A program made the position numbers and the translations under genes. Under the pieces are notes generated by a model that had not been told where the DNA came from, did not search any database, and was given only the letters and a program-made list of their open reading frames with translations. Positions 46,414 through 59,667 of a stretch of DNA of 64,000 nt are shown here, in pieces (within the stretch, counting starts at the first letter, position 1; each line of letters opens with the position of its first letter). This DNA comes from Limnomonas spitsbergensis (taxonomy: Eukaryota > Chlorophyta > Chlorophyceae > Chlamydomonadales), in NCBI GenBank assembly GCA_037349105.1, contig JAYJMM010000119.1, forward strand, positions 3,793,001-3,857,000, in the 5' to 3' direction.

Positions 46414-49400
46414 ATGGCGACGAGCAACAAAAGCATGGTCAATTTCCAGGGCCTGGATCACAGACTGGATTGCTTCGACTGTGATGACAATGGCGTTTTG
46501 TACGGAATTTGCCAGCAATCCACTGGGCCTAGCGGACCCGGTGCTCCCCTTATCATCAGTGTAGATGCCCGGCATCAAATTCTGGGAAGAAGAAGCCAAG
46601 CGCGGGTAAATGAGGGAATGGTTCTCATGCACTGTTGTCATTCGTTGATGCAGGATACCATCGACGCCATGCCTGCATGGCACTGCATGGGCCATGCTAC
46701 GAGCAGCAACGCAGCAAATATTTGCAATGTGCATTTCCATGGCTGATTACCGGTATGTGGCGTTCAGTCTCCATACTAATGCCTTATGTATTCTCTGCAT
46801 GCAGGGTTCGAGTGCTTCAGCATCGGATGCTCAGCTGCACGTTTCTTCAACTATCAAACCGACGCCGGACATCGATTTTGATGTGAAGTCGGTTAATGTC
46901 TCCCCGAGTGGTCACTACCTGCTGCTGACTGGCTACCAAGGGCAGGTGAGGTCAGATGTGTGGAATTAAATGAAATTGATGATTGTTCATGCCTGTTTTG
47001 TTCTCCCCTGAACTGGGATTCTTAAGTGTCCAACAGGCAACAGATATCTGTTTTGTGTCCTCAGGAACAGGAATGTGCTGTCGTAGCAGTGATCGACTTG
47101 TTTGGTGGACATATCCAGGCTGCTGCCCCAGACCACGAGCATGCTAGTGCAGCATCGTCCCATCGATGCAAAGTCTGCAACCTTCACTTTGTGGACCCTC
47201 AGCTGTACCGCAGCCGCCCCGGACTTCATGTACATCAGGTCAGATCAAGACGTACAGTAACCAGGTTAGACGCTCAGTTGTATGGGAATCGTGCATGTGG
47301 GATGGCCCTGGGGACAACCTTTACTCATGCCCAGTGTGGCATGTATTGGTGCCCACTCATTCAAGACGTGGAATGACGGACTGGCTTTGACGCTTGTTTG
47401 CATGGGCATGAGGCAGTAGGGACAGCCATCATTCCAGCCGAGTGTGCACCATGTGACGGTGTTCTGTGTGAGCCAGATGTCGGCGCTCTATGTGTGCCAT
47501 GAGTCTGCCCCTCCTTATCATCCATTGTCTCCATCTCCCTCCTCGTGCTCCCTGTGCAGGCCGCCTGGCACCCTCACAGCGAGAACCATGTGACTGTGCT
47601 CACATCAGACAGCAGGTGGCGCCTGTATGCACTGATGGACCTGAGCTTGGCAGAGCAGACGTTTGACCTGCGGGCATGCCTGGCTCCCTCCAGCTCGTCT
47701 GCTGCGCCTGATTCCCCCCTAGGCCGGGCTCCCACGCTAGCCTCGCCTACACCAAGTAGCCGTGTGGCCCCGTCCCCCTTGGGAAGGTTTGGCCTCGTCA
47801 GCTCATCCTGCCAAGAAATGCAGCTGGCCATCACTGCCTTTTGCTTTGGACCACCTGTCGCATGGGGCTACTTCTCAGTGCATTTTTTGGCATCGAGTGG
47901 GGCTGTGTTCACACTTTGTCCAGTGTGCCCTTTTGGTGAGCCGAAGCTTGTTGAAATCATGCAGATGCATTTTGAGCTGACTTGTTTCAGTTGTTTCTTC
48001 CGTGTTTTCCTGTAGGACAGAGCGGGTATGCATGTCCCAGGCTCAGTTCCTCGCCCTGGTGCTCCTTGATCATTCTTGCATTTGTTGCAGGCATGCGCGT
48101 CCCAGCCTCTGTGCTTAAGCAGGCGCTGCTGTTTAGAAGTGACAGCGAGGGAGACGTTTCCAGCAGTCAGGAGGCACTCAAGTCATGGCTGAAAGGGACA
48201 TTTGGCTCGGATGCTGTGGACCCGCAGTTTAAAAGCAAAGCCAGGTGGACAGGTGCGTTACACAGCATTAGGATGAGGCAGCATTGGGGATTGATGATTT
48301 TCATCATGTCATTTGAATTTTACTCCTAACCTGAGGAAGGTTGAATCCATAGGAACATGGCTCATGAGAAACCGGCCATACTCCCTGTTGCCTAGCCCCT
48401 GTTTTGCCAAGCCCTTGCACTTGGCATTTTTTCCTCTGCAGCTCAGGGGTATGTGAACGAGGATTCCAGCCCCCTCATGCAAGGGCCTCTCAATGCCGGC
48501 TGCTCGTCCATCCACCCGGCTGCACGAGGCAGCTCCTCCCACAGCCGCCGGATCCCTGCGGTCACCATGCACTCCTCATTCCAGCTTGAAGTCGGGAGTG
48601 GCACAGAGAGCTGTGATGCTGTCATGGCCCTGGCCTGCACCAGCAACATCACCGTAGGCTTTAATGATGGCCGAGTGTATGCACACTTGTGCCATGGTCT
48701 GCTGGGACCCTGCTGGTCAGAGAGAGCGCCACAGTGTGTGCTGGATGTCAAGGGTGAGCAAATGCAGAGCAGGGGGATGCTGACTCGCCTGTCAAATGGT
48801 CTTTCTGCATGTTGTGACTGAGTCGTAGTGTAAGAATTCATCAGTCCATGGGGCTGCAGCAGTAGCTTGCAAACTCTCGTATAGCCATATGAAGGAGGAC
48901 GATAGAGCACTCTGGGCGAAATTAATTGCTATGTGGGTATCCCAGCTTCTGCGGGCTGATTGTTTGTTGCCTCTTGTCTGGAGACAATGTGTAGTCATGT
49001 TTTAAAGCTGGGGCTAATCTTCTGCACTACGGGGTTCATTCCCACGCTACCGCTCGGTGGTTGTGTGTTGGTTGCTTGCCCAGGGGGGTCACTGGTTTTC
49101 GCTCGCCGTCCTAGCGTATTTAGTGCCTGTACCGGTTTACGGGCACAAGTCCCATGCATGAAATGTGATGCCCCGCTGGATTTCACAAAACTTCACAAAA
49201 CTTCACAGAAGCCTGTCATCTACTGTCCGTCTGTCCTCGCAGGGATCGCTCGTGCGGTGAGGTATGAGTGTGACGTTGTCCCTCTCCCCCCTGGGCTGCC
49301 TGGAGGTGTGGCATGTGGCGCAATGCTGCTGCTGGATCTGGTGGACCTCCAACTGTCCTCAACGTCCAGTTCCGCTGCCTTTGACGAAGACGAGGACGAC

Positions 49401-51172
49401 TTGCTCCAGGAGGCGTTTGGGCCTGGCTCCTCTGGCATGCACTGCCTGCGCCTGTTGGGGAGTGAGGAGAGCTCTCAAACGGTGTGGGCTGTGCACGAGA
49501 CGGGATGCTGGAACATGGACTTTGCTTGGCTGCCAGCCCTCTCTCGGGCGCTTGCCCAGGGCGACGGGCAGCCGGGCGGCAGCGGCTTGTCGAGCGGGGA
49601 TATGGAGCGGATGGATTCCGCGCTGGAGACGGTCCCGCCCCCGTCCGTCAAGGAGCTGCTGGCGGTGGAGGGCGGGCAGAGCCTGGGGGCAGCAGCCTGC
49701 CTGCATGACATGTTCTTGGGGGACTCGCTACTAGTGGCGATGCGACAGACGGGCGCAGCAACACCAGCCTCAGCTGCGGTGAGCTCAGAGCCAGCAGCCA
49801 AGACCTGGCTGCGGTGCTTCATGCAGAGGCAGGCAGTTGCGGCTAGCGACCCGGAGGGGGAAACAGAGGCCACTGCGATGCCCTTGGGTCAGGGGGGGGC
49901 CGGCGTAGCTGCTGCTTTAAAGGCTGTGTCCAATTCCGTCTCCAATGAGCGAAAGGCGCTGCTGGAGGTCAATCTTGAGGCCATTTATGGAGATCTGAGA
50001 GCTTGCCCGCACGTCACTCTACCAAAGCCCACAGGTATGGAAATTTTTACGAAGTGCGAAGAAGAGAAACTTTATCGTCCAGTGTCCACTGAAGTAGGAT
50101 GGCATGTTTCTTTCTTGGGAAATTTGTTGTTTGGAGCGACTGTTATCCTGGCACCTGATTCACAACTTGTGTGTTTGGTCCCCTTGCTCCTGTTGCTCCT
50201 GCAGGTCCTGTTGGTTCTGAGGATGCTGAGGGGGCGCTCCACCTGCATGACTGTATGCAGCTCATGCGGCAGGAGCATGTGGAGTTCATCCACCGTGCCG
50301 ACCAGGACCTTTGTCAGCGTATGCAGCAACTTGGCAGCGAGGCCGGCACGCAGCGGAGTGCGGTTGCGGAGCTGCAAGCGCTTTTAGTTGCTGGACAAGA
50401 GAGGCAGGCTATACTAGCAGAGAGATCCCACCGAGTTCTGGAGCTGCATAGGAACCTGGCAGAGCGGGCAGGTGGGCTCTCTCCTCCCAGGGGCAGGATA
50501 TGCTCATGTGATACATGTGCTCATGTATTACGATTTGCCCATGTCATATGTTAGGCAGTGAGGTCTGGACTAAGCTGTGCTAGATCCACTGCCTCGCTCT
50601 TTCTCTTTCATACCCTGACCTCTCAACATTCACACCTGTTGTGTGACTTTGTTGCAGCCATCTTAGCGCAACTCCATTGGTCCCTTCCTCGGCCTCTGTC
50701 GGATGAGGAGACCAAATTGGCGGTGGAGCTAACGACCTGTCAGGTAAGAGGCAGCCATGGCGTGCAGGGGAGGTACAGCACAAAGGATGTGAGTCGTGTG
50801 CTGAAGGAGGTCCAGGCCTGACATCTCAATGTCTGCTTGCTATGATCAGGCGAAAAGGCAGGCGTTCTCCCAAGATTGGATCTCTCTTCGCAAGCGCCTT
50901 GATGCAGCACTGCAAGTCAGGCGTGCCGACAGGAGTGCTGCAGAGCCACACCTGACTGCTAGCCTCCCGCCAGCTCAGGCAACAAAGGTTAGTTGGTTAT
51001 CAATCATTCTCTCCAGCACCTTCGCCAAGCTGCCTGCTGATCCAGTTCCCATTGCACCTCATAGGTGCATGCCGCCATCATGGAGCAGTTCCGCTTAATC
51101 AGCAGTGCCATGCACGATCTAAAAGACATGGAAGTGGAGGTGAAGCAATGGAGTCAGTCTGAACAGGATTAG
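46414..51172 (+). CDS. NUP88: Nuclear pore protein NUP88 (plant MOS7-like), 11 exons
   Basis: Cytoplasmic-side nucleoporin that anchors NUP214/NUP62-type partners and affects protein export. Exons: 46414-46605, 46805-46945, 47065-47238, 47560-47935, 48091-48252, 48442-48753, 49243-50034, 50205-50471, 50658-50743, 50850-50987, 51065-51172. Phases agree and give 915 residues (about 740-810 in animals and plants). The N-terminal beta-propeller part shows 'VNVSPSGHYLLLTGYQG', 'AAWHPHSENHVTVLTSDSRW', 'ITAFCFGPP' with 'FLASSGAVFTLCPVCPFG', and 'VHETGCWNMDFAWLPAL'. From about residue 700 it becomes a coiled coil ('HVEFIHRADQDLCQRMQQLG', 'LHRNLAERA'), ending in a short acidic tail, as expected for NUP88. 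The start ATG has an A/G-rich context; an upstream exon is possible. Introns are 80-490 bp with GT-AG ends. Confidence 0.82.
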
Positions 51173-53949
51173 CCATTGCTATCAAGCTGGGAGGGATGAT
51201 GCTGAGTGCAGATCACGGTCTGCTGTGTCTGCTGCACAGTTGTGTTGCATGTGAGCCTACATTTCAGGACCAGGGATTTCCATGCATGCTGAGCAGTCTA
51301 GGCGATGCATGAAGAGACGCGTGACCAAAACCGCTTAGCGCCGTTTGTTTGAACAACGTAATATTGAGTTCCTGGATACCGGTATGAAAAACTCGGGTAT
51401 TTTGGAGTCATTCATTGTAGTCTGTCCTCCTTGCCGATGAGCCGTGCGACACGAAGTATAGCTGTAGTCCTCCTAATGCAATACATACGACTTCGTATAT
51501 ACAGGCAGTCAGGGAACCGGCTACTGCCGACGAAGTGATGAGGCCTTACTGCCCAGCCTGGCAGACAATGAGGGGGAAAGCAGCATGACATTAGCTTTAC
51601 CGTAGACATTCTTTGTCTTCGCACAGTTTAATGTTGATTGGCCCGCGCAGAAGAACTCGCGGCTTATTAATTTATCGTTGGATCAATTGGCGTAACGTAA
51701 TAATTACCGGTATACCGGTATTATGAAATTCTTGCTCATGGGTACCGGTACTGCAGAAGCTCCCCACACATGCTCACTCTACAACCGGTATCGTTATCGT
51801 CATGCTATCAGTACCGGTTATGGAGTGGGAATATGCGTTCCTACCACCCCTGGAGTTGCTATGCCTTAGCCGCTGGCATTGCGCCAGCTTAACATAAAGA
51901 GGCTGCAAGGATTAAGATTAAACTATTTATGGTCCCTGCGGCCGAGTGGGGGGCAAAAACAAGTAAAAACACCCCATCCTCGAAAAGTATAGAGCTTGAC
52001 GAGAGCTTTCCATAACTGGTCTTAAAATGCCTTTTGGACCGACGGTGACTGAGGTACAGAGAGCCAAACAATGAGGATTTCGTAGATTTCACAAAAGCTC
52101 ATGTTGTGTATAACATCTTAGCCCCGAGAAAACTGCATGATGTGAATATCTCACTCCACAGGGTAGGGCCAGGGCTTTCCAACGACCTCTATGCATGGTC
52201 TATGGTCAACTTTAAGTACATGATCAACGCATGTCAAACTAGGAGGGGGGGGGTCCAAGTCCCTAAAAAAACATTTGATATTTTCTTGAAGCCGAGATCC
52301 CCTACCACAATTTTTAGGTGCAACTCCCATGTCAAACAGATGAGTTTTGGAGATTAAGGGGGGATGGGGTCCCTGATTTTTTTTCTGCGCCCCCCTCGCC
52401 TGCGGCTTCATACAAACTACTTTTTGAACATGCGATTACAAAATCTCTACTACCGATAATTGCTTCATGCGAAGGCTAAAAGACATTTACAGTTTGTTGG
52501 CGTACGCATCATCTGGTTGCTCCACTGATTTGAAGTGCATGCATCGACTAGTGCGTGCTTAGACTATTGCATTGACCTATGGACATTTGTTGTTGAGGTG
52601 AGATTTCCGTGCCAACTAGGATAGAAAGAAGCCATTAAATAAATTCCTTAAGAGTTTAGGAGTGTGCCCTTTGCAGCGTTACAGCAGTCAGAAAAATGCG
52701 AGGTCAGAAAAAGTGAAGCGTCTGATGTCAAATTTTAGCCTTATTTAATAAACAAGTAAATAAGCGCTTGATGCAACTACTGTATTCTTTACCCGGGTAC
52801 CAACTTAACCTTTCGTTTCGCTGCCCCAGACCAGACCACATGACACACATTTACACAACGAGCCAACCAACTAGCATATTAGCCTACGGTATGGCGCTTC
52901 AAAGTGGCCACTGCAACTTCTTATCATCGCTAACACACAGAGCATCATTTATAAACGGCTCCCTCTCCCTTCCCTCCTTCCTCTCATATTGTGCACCCAT
53001 GGTCTGCCCCAGGCCACCCATGGTCTGCCCCTGGCCACCCACCTGGGACGGCACCTGCCCACCTCCAACACACACTCCACCAGTTCCCCACCCCAGTCCG
53101 CATGCCAGTTCGCCGATCCCCACTTGAAGCACCACAATCCCACTCACACACTATCCTGCCCCCCCCCCCCTCCCACTTACCCACATTCCCCCCCCCCTGC
53201 CCTCGTTGTTCACATTCGATTCCTCTTCCCTCCCTCTACCCTCGCTGGCCGTTGATCCCTGCCTACAAAACAGGCAGGGCAGGCGTTCCAGATGTTGGGG
53301 GCTGCCTTTTATATAATGGTCGACGGACTATTAACCCTGGTCGCAAAAGTGAAACCCACACTATTAGCTGAGCTGAACTTAGAGGCATCCATGCCGCTCT
53401 CGATCATGCCCAAACACCTTCCTTCCCCTCCTTACTGTCTTCACTGCCAGTTTCTGCAAGCATCCACCTCATACAGAAAGCTTCTCCTCTCTTGAGCGCA
53501 TGCTGGCCGACGTGCATTCCTTCTGAAGGTAAAATATATATTCATATCTTGGGCAATTACGGTAGCTTGCTAAAGGCATAAAGGCCACGCACGCCTTGGA
53601 ATCACCCAGCACCTACACGTTTTGCCTTTCAAACATGAACAAACAGTACGGTACATGACTTCCCCCCCAGTTTGGCCCTGCCTACCTCCTGATGATATCC
53701 ACTCGGATACCCTCGACACCACCCCTTGGTTCGCCTCCGACCTCACCTCCTCTGTTAAGGCAGGTCTCCATTCTTTTTGCCCCAGATGGTGACACTCCCT
53801 TATCTTGTTCAACCTATGACCGCATCAACTCAGAAAATGCCGCCTCTCTACCTCAATATAATTTAATCTCATGTCAACATGTGGCAGTCTTCTGCTGCCA
53901 CTTTTCTCTCATACGTTGCATCCTCCGTATCCTAGTGGAAATCGTCTGG
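51173..53949. other. Gene-poor intergenic region
   Basis: No gene is supported. It contains several TACCGGTA/ACCGGTA words at 51,377-51,825, a G-tract near 52,246, and pyrimidine-rich CCCACCC repeats at 53,000-53,240. An open stretch at 52,768-53,127 is Pro/Ser-rich low complexity. Confidence 0.45.
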
Positions 53950-54775
53950 GGGTAGTGTCCAACCTGCTATGGAAAGCTAAGTGTGCCCTTCTCTTCCACA
54001 TCCTATGTCTGAGTGTCTGACACTCAGGGACACGTTTCTTGTAGATGTCGGCATCCACGTATGCAGGCCTCCTACATAACACGTCACTGCAGCACCCTCT
54101 GCCTCATTCAACGCTCCATCACGACGCACGAAAGGTGGAATGTCCAATGTCATGGATGCTACCCCGGCCACTGCTCTAACTCCAGATTTCTATTGCACAC
54201 GCATCCCGGAGTGGATGCTTTCCGCTGGCACCCTCTGCCGCCTTCGTCCGGATCTCCTCTTACTTGAAAGTCTTGCCATGGCCGATGTGCAGAGAAATCC
54301 TCCAGCCCACTTTGACAACCCTGCCTTCCTCCTTGCCTTTCAAAAACGTTGCACAATCCACATTCTTGAAGTTGGATTTTTCTCCGATCTTCAATTTACC
54401 TTTACACAGCATGCCAAACAGGTACAATTTGTTTTGTTATGCTGGATGGACTCTCTCCAGTCTTCACACCTACCCTGGACCCTAATGCCAGCCCAAATGC
54501 AACCAAAGCTTACATGCTCCCTCTTCCTTCTTCACCACCTCTCTCTGTTGCTCACCCTTTTTTCTCTTCCTTATGTTCACGTAGTCATCATTGAACGCTT
54601 TGTCGTTTTCTATGAAGATATCACACACCTCTTCCCTGTACGGTACTTGGTCTTCCACCCCTCCATGTCCCACACCTGCTCAAACTGCTTTCTGTTCACA
54701 CTGCGCTGTACAGTCTGCCTTCAATATCCTACGCCTCCGACGTTTCCTTGAAAATAGCCTGCCTGACGAGTGAAG
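53950..54775 (+). pseudogene. Degenerate LINE-type retroelement C-terminal remnant
   Basis: Frameshifted pieces resemble the tail of algal non-LTR retroelement polyproteins. One has a His/Cys-rich segment 'CRCRHPRMQASYITRH' (about 54,031-54,080). The next, in another frame, reads 'LRPDLLLLESLAMADV', then 'IHILEVGFFSDL' (54,215-54,410). The order C-H…RH, RPDLL, EVGF.D fits those elements as I know them. There is no reverse transcriptase core, so only a 5'-truncated, decayed copy is suggested. Confidence 0.4.
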
Positions 54776-55707
54776 CGCATCTCCCCCTGTTGTTCCTGAC
54801 TCCCGTAGTCCCACTTTCCTTTTTAAGGGTATACACGCGGGGGCATGGGCGTCTTGTCAGCCTGTAGTTCCCCAAATCCTGCTGCATGGATTAAATTGTC
54901 TACCGGTACCGCTAAGCAGAAGCCTGCTTCGAAAGTTTAAAACCTTATAGAGCTAGCGTTTTAGATTTGAATGGTTATTACCGGTATTACATTTTGAATA
55001 AATGGGGCGCAAAGTGTTGCATCTTTAAAAAACTTAAAAAACAGCTTAGCTTTCCTTCATAATTAAAGAGGGATCGACGACCCTGCCTTATTTTAATCGT
55101 GTTGCGCTGAATGAAGCATGCAGCACCGCTTCTTTCAAAGAGGCCACTGTGCTGCATGATTTATGGGAAAAGAACCAGCCAGGCGTTCTAGGGCCCATGG
55201 CTGCTGCGGGCAAAAACGTCTGGACCGAGTGAGCAGCAGGGAGCTCATTTTCCACGTGGTGGCCAAACCTCGTTTTGACTCGGTCGACCCCCCCCCCAGA
55301 TCACCAAGTCAGACATGAAGCCCCCTGTCGAGACCCACCCGTGGAATGCCCCAACTGGTACCTCTCGTTGCTCACTCAGTCAAGACTTCCTCGGCAGGGT
55401 CTTGCACTTCAGGCGACAGGCCCCTTGCTTCCTCTGATGCTGACCAGAGGGATGTTGCACAATCCGCTGACCAGAGGATCTCCTGAGATGGATGTGCCCC
55501 AGGCCATGTCCTCCATCTAGGCTGTGCCGTCAGGTGGGCCTCCTGGAAAGCTCTTCTCCGCATGCGCTTCTTTCTTTTGATCCATGCTTTCTGCTATACT
55601 GCCATGTTCATCAGCACATGTCATGTTTGTTCCATGTGTCCGATACCCCAATGCTGCTTATTTTATTTGTCCTGTTTGATTTGATTCCTTCTGTCCTTCT
55701 GGCCGCA

Positions 55708-55877
55708 TACCGTAGTTTTAGTCGGATTTGGTTTTATGGTGGTTTTTATATTAAATCAGGGGTTTCAGGTACAAAATAAGAAAATCAACCATAAAAACCC
55801 AACCGCCTTCAAAAGTAAAATCCGGGTGAAAAAAATCCCAACTCAGAAAAAAACCAAATCCGACTAAAACTACGGTA
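55708..55877. mobile_element. 166-bp MITE with 26-bp perfect TIRs and TA duplication
   Basis: 55,710-55,735 and 55,850-55,875 are perfect inverted repeats (outer end CCGTAGTTTTAGTCGG), flanked by TA on both sides. Small size, AT-rich core and TA duplication fit Tc1/mariner-derived MITEs. No coding capacity. Confidence 0.75.
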
Positions 55878-57613
55878 CCGGTATCTCAAAACACGGCTCC
55901 GTAATCGATGCAGGTTATTCCTTGCTGCCCGAGCCTTAAGTGGTACATCGCTCGTCAGGGGTGCAGCAAGCACCATGCAAAGAGTCTCAAGGGACGTTTT
56001 AGGGGCTGTAGCTTGGTCTTGGGAGTTTTGTCGCGATCTCTGCGCTGCTGATCCTTGTGCGGTAAACAGCACCCGTGCAAAAGCAGCCCCAGCGAAACGG
56101 GCTTCCCATCACTCGCACGCTGCCTGCTGAGGGGCTCCAGAATAATAGCAGGCTTGCCGTCTAGAGCTCCGCGTCTCGGTCCTTCTCCTACCCAAAGCCG
56201 GCTAGATATAGGGTGAAGGATATAGCTGTGCTTCTGATTGTGCTCCAGAGTGTTGGACATTGTTTTTAAATTGGAATGTGTGGAATGTGTGGAATGAAAT
56301 ATGTTTTCTACCTGAACGGCAATGATTTTGTTTTAGAGATGTTGTTACGATTTAACCATTCTGCTCTTGTTACCGTGGAATTATTTAAGTGCATCACTAG
56401 CCAGGCCAGCAAATGTGCAACATGTCCAGTTTTCTTTCACTTTCAGAAGTAATAACTCCCTTCCTTGATTCAGCTTGCCATTTCTGACTATATGAGCATA
56501 AGGTCAAGCTTCAAGCTTTTCGCAGGCTCACTTATTCTTTGCTGCAAATACACGAACAATTCACGAAGGCTATGGACCTTTTGGTACATGCAGATTTTGT
56601 TTAGTGTTGCATTACATATTTTATTTTGCGCCGATAGAGAGCATGCATGGCATCTGTAAACATTACCGGTTGTATATATATGCCCTTGGATGGCTACAAT
56701 CGCTGGAACACATATCCGAAGCGGGTGATGCTTTCCAATGAAATCAAGATGTCCCTGGCTCTTGGAAAGGGGTTCCAGTCCAAGCGAACCAATCATTCTG
56801 GAACATACAAACTTAATCAAGCGATGCACGAATACGGTAACAGCATTTGCCAGATACAGTGCATGTCAACAGCTCAAATAGAAAAGGAAGAGGGTAACTG
56901 TCTCACCCGCTGGCCTAGTGTCATTTTTTCTTGTAGGGTGCTTCGGGAACGCACTTGGTGCTGCAGGCCTTTGCTGTTCCGATCACCGGCTGCAGCCCAG
57001 TCAAGCTTTGGTCTCACTTAGCCCATGGATGGTCGCCCAGTGGTCTAGTACGAACTAAAGTTAAAGAATCCTGGTGTCAATTGGGGCACTTCTGGTATGG
57101 CATCAGGACTAAAAAGGCGTCCTTTAGTCCTAAATTGCAAGGCCTCTTCTGGGGACTAGGGAGCTGAATGACTGGATCTCGTACCAGCTTATCACGAGTA
57201 TGACGAGCTTTTTCCCGTGCATGAGGAATTAAGCATTGTCTGAGACCTAGATCAGCATATATCCTCTCTTGTCCCTTTGTTAGCCTGCCAGCACTTACGT
57301 CGCTCATAGCCAGAGATTTATCAAATTTGTGTGCTTTTAGACCTGTACCAATGAGGCACACTGAAAGCAGAACAGAACAAGGGTATTACGTCATTAACAG
57401 AAAGAAGAACAGAACATTATTGAAAATGAAGAGGCCTAGCAATGTAGAAGTAAAGCAAGCGCAGCAGGCCACATGTCCATGGCATGCCGATTGCCACAGT
57501 GTGTGGCTTTTTATCTACTTTTACTCAGCTACATGCTGTCATTCTCCGCTACAATCTGATTTGGTTCATTAGTGCTGAAGGCATACGATAATTTCCCCGA
57601 TTCCCGTTCCAAT
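55878..57613. other. Intergenic region, no gene supported
   Basis: Open stretches on both strands lack recognisable domains or splice partners. A short hairpin AGGACTAAA…TTTAGTCCT lies near 57,107-57,133. The region just upstream of 57,614 should hold the promoter of the next gene. Confidence 0.45.
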
Positions 57614-58444
57614 ATGAATATTAGCGTGAGCTCTCGACATGCCTCAGTCACACGTGAATCGATGCGATGCAATGTCAGAGTACAACTCCCAGCGCACAAG
57701 ACGACACCATTGAGCAGATCGTCGTGTGTGAGGCACATCGTCCAGTCACCGCTCCACAAATCTCAGGACCTGCCGATGCGCCACACCGCTTGCAACGCTT
57801 TCGATAAAGACGGCAACCGAGCGAGCAGCAAAACGGCATCCTTTCAATTCAATCCTGTGTACGCAGCCATCTGCGGTGGATTCGCTGCATTGCTGCTGTT
57901 GCAGAACCCGTACATCTTCGCTGCGCTGACCATCCTCACAATCATGCCTCAAAATTCATCGACCACGTCACTCAACAGCTTAGTGTTGATCTTCTACGAC
58001 AGCGGACTCTTCATGAACTTCGCAGGTGAATACAAGCCATACATGTCATTGGATATTGCGCACACAGTCATGCATGCGATGCCATGCGTTCAGCAGAGCG
58101 TTTCCTGCACAATTTTTTTGAGAGATGCCATGCTGAGCCAGTTCATGATTAAGGGTAGGCCTGCCTGTCAATTTCATACATGCTGAACGAACGGTACAGG
58201 TAAAGCTTTTCCATTCACCCACCACAATGATATGTTATGGTCATGTCAGTCTTTCTGTATTCAGCCATGCATGCTTGCATGATTTGTCCTATCCAAGCTA
58301 CGCTATTTATCATACTTGACGTCAAATTTCATGCTGACTGGTGATCTGGTTTTGTTTCCAATTGCAGAGGCTGTGTACTGTGTACGGCTTGTCACGTGGC
58401 TTGCCATTGCATGCACCCTCGTAAGCTTCGCGCTCTTCGCCTGA
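57614..58444 (+). CDS. Small, probably plastid-targeted membrane protein of unknown function
   Basis: Exon 1 starts at the ATG at 57,614. Exon 2 is 58,368-58,444. Two donors in exon 1 give the same phase: 58,025 (CGCAG|GTGAAT, the stronger; 162 residues) and 58,154 (AAGG|GTAGGC; 205 residues). The first ~80 residues are Ser/Arg/His-rich and poor in acidic residues, like a chloroplast or mitochondrial presequence. A hydrophobic block follows ('YAAICGGFAALLLLQNPYIF' and 'AALTILTIM'). The C-terminus is a second membrane segment ('VRLVTWLAIACTLVSFALFA'). I recognise no family. The retained segment between the donors would add a 43-residue soluble loop. The gene call rests on phase consistency and the presequence-plus-membrane pattern. 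Confidence 0.5.
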
Positions 58445-59667
58445 TTAACAAGCCATGATAATTGTGGGTTCGTATCTCCTTGAATAATCAGGAGGAGGTG
58501 GCAGACTGAAGCCTGGACTGTTCCTGTGACTTAGTGAAGGAGGTTTTGAAGCGTTGAATTGTTTACCATATGTTACTTGCTTAGCTCACATGAGCGGTGG
58601 ATCCCACCATCTGTTCGCCGCGACCTGTTTTGGTTAATTTACAGCAGATAGCATGGGCCTCTGCATGGCACTGCGGGCATTTGGTGGCATGTTGCACCGG
58701 ACCCAACCAGATCACTCGGATTTCATGGGAAATAAATTTAACCCGATTTGGGGCTTCCTGTACCGAAGATGAAATCTCTAAACAATATTTGTGTCATGAT
58801 ACTACCGGTAGAGAGAGAATGCTGTACTAGGTCGCATGACACACTGGGTACAGATAATCTTTGTCTTGAGCTTCTAAATCATCAGGATTCTCACGGGATA
58901 GATTCGTAGTGAAATGGCCGCGACAAGGACATCATTCTTTTGATATATTTGGCTCTGAAACATCTGATACCGCTCTGGGCCACATAAGGCAGGCCACCAA
59001 GATTCCACCTTGCATGCTCCAATAGTCTTGCCGTCAGCCCTCAGCCTCAGTAGCCGGTAGTCGAGTAGTCATATTTTGTAAGTTGAGGATGGGATCACTT
59101 GAATCGGCCCCTAAAATAGAGGTCTGCCCTTTACATGGAAATTACCAACACTACAGGGGTTGATGTAGCCTCTGCCACATCCCCTGTCAGCCAACAACAA
59201 GTCTTCATGATATCAACGCGGATGTGGCCATGGTAGCACCAAAAATGTGGAGCACTGTTCACTAAGCATCTACAGAGTCATATTCGATTTCCATTTACCA
59301 AGCCTGACGAGATGAAGGCTCAGGACGAACGAGTTCAAGCCCAGGATTACGGGCCTTTGCTAGCAGTGGAGAAACCAATGCTAGCCAATCTATTAAAGAT
59401 CTATTAATGGCGAAGGCCCCTTTGCGTCTGTACCATGCAGGTTATTTTGCACGACTACTGCAGCTGTAAGCGTGGTATCTTTACAGGGCATTTGCTTCTG
59501 GAAAAAGTCCTGGAAAGTATCCTCAGCCGTTTATAAATTATGATGAAGACAAATGCTTTGTCATGCGTTCATTACGATTCAATCTAGTATTTTAATGCGG
59601 GCAGTGCATGATGCCAGGTTGTGCAACAAAACATCATCAACTATGGATCACGCCATGTCACGACAGG
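58445..59667. other. Intergenic region, no gene supported
   Basis: Lies between the small membrane-protein gene and the 3' end of arogenate dehydrogenase. A TACCGGTA-type word is at about 58,802. Nothing else was seen. Confidence 0.45.
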
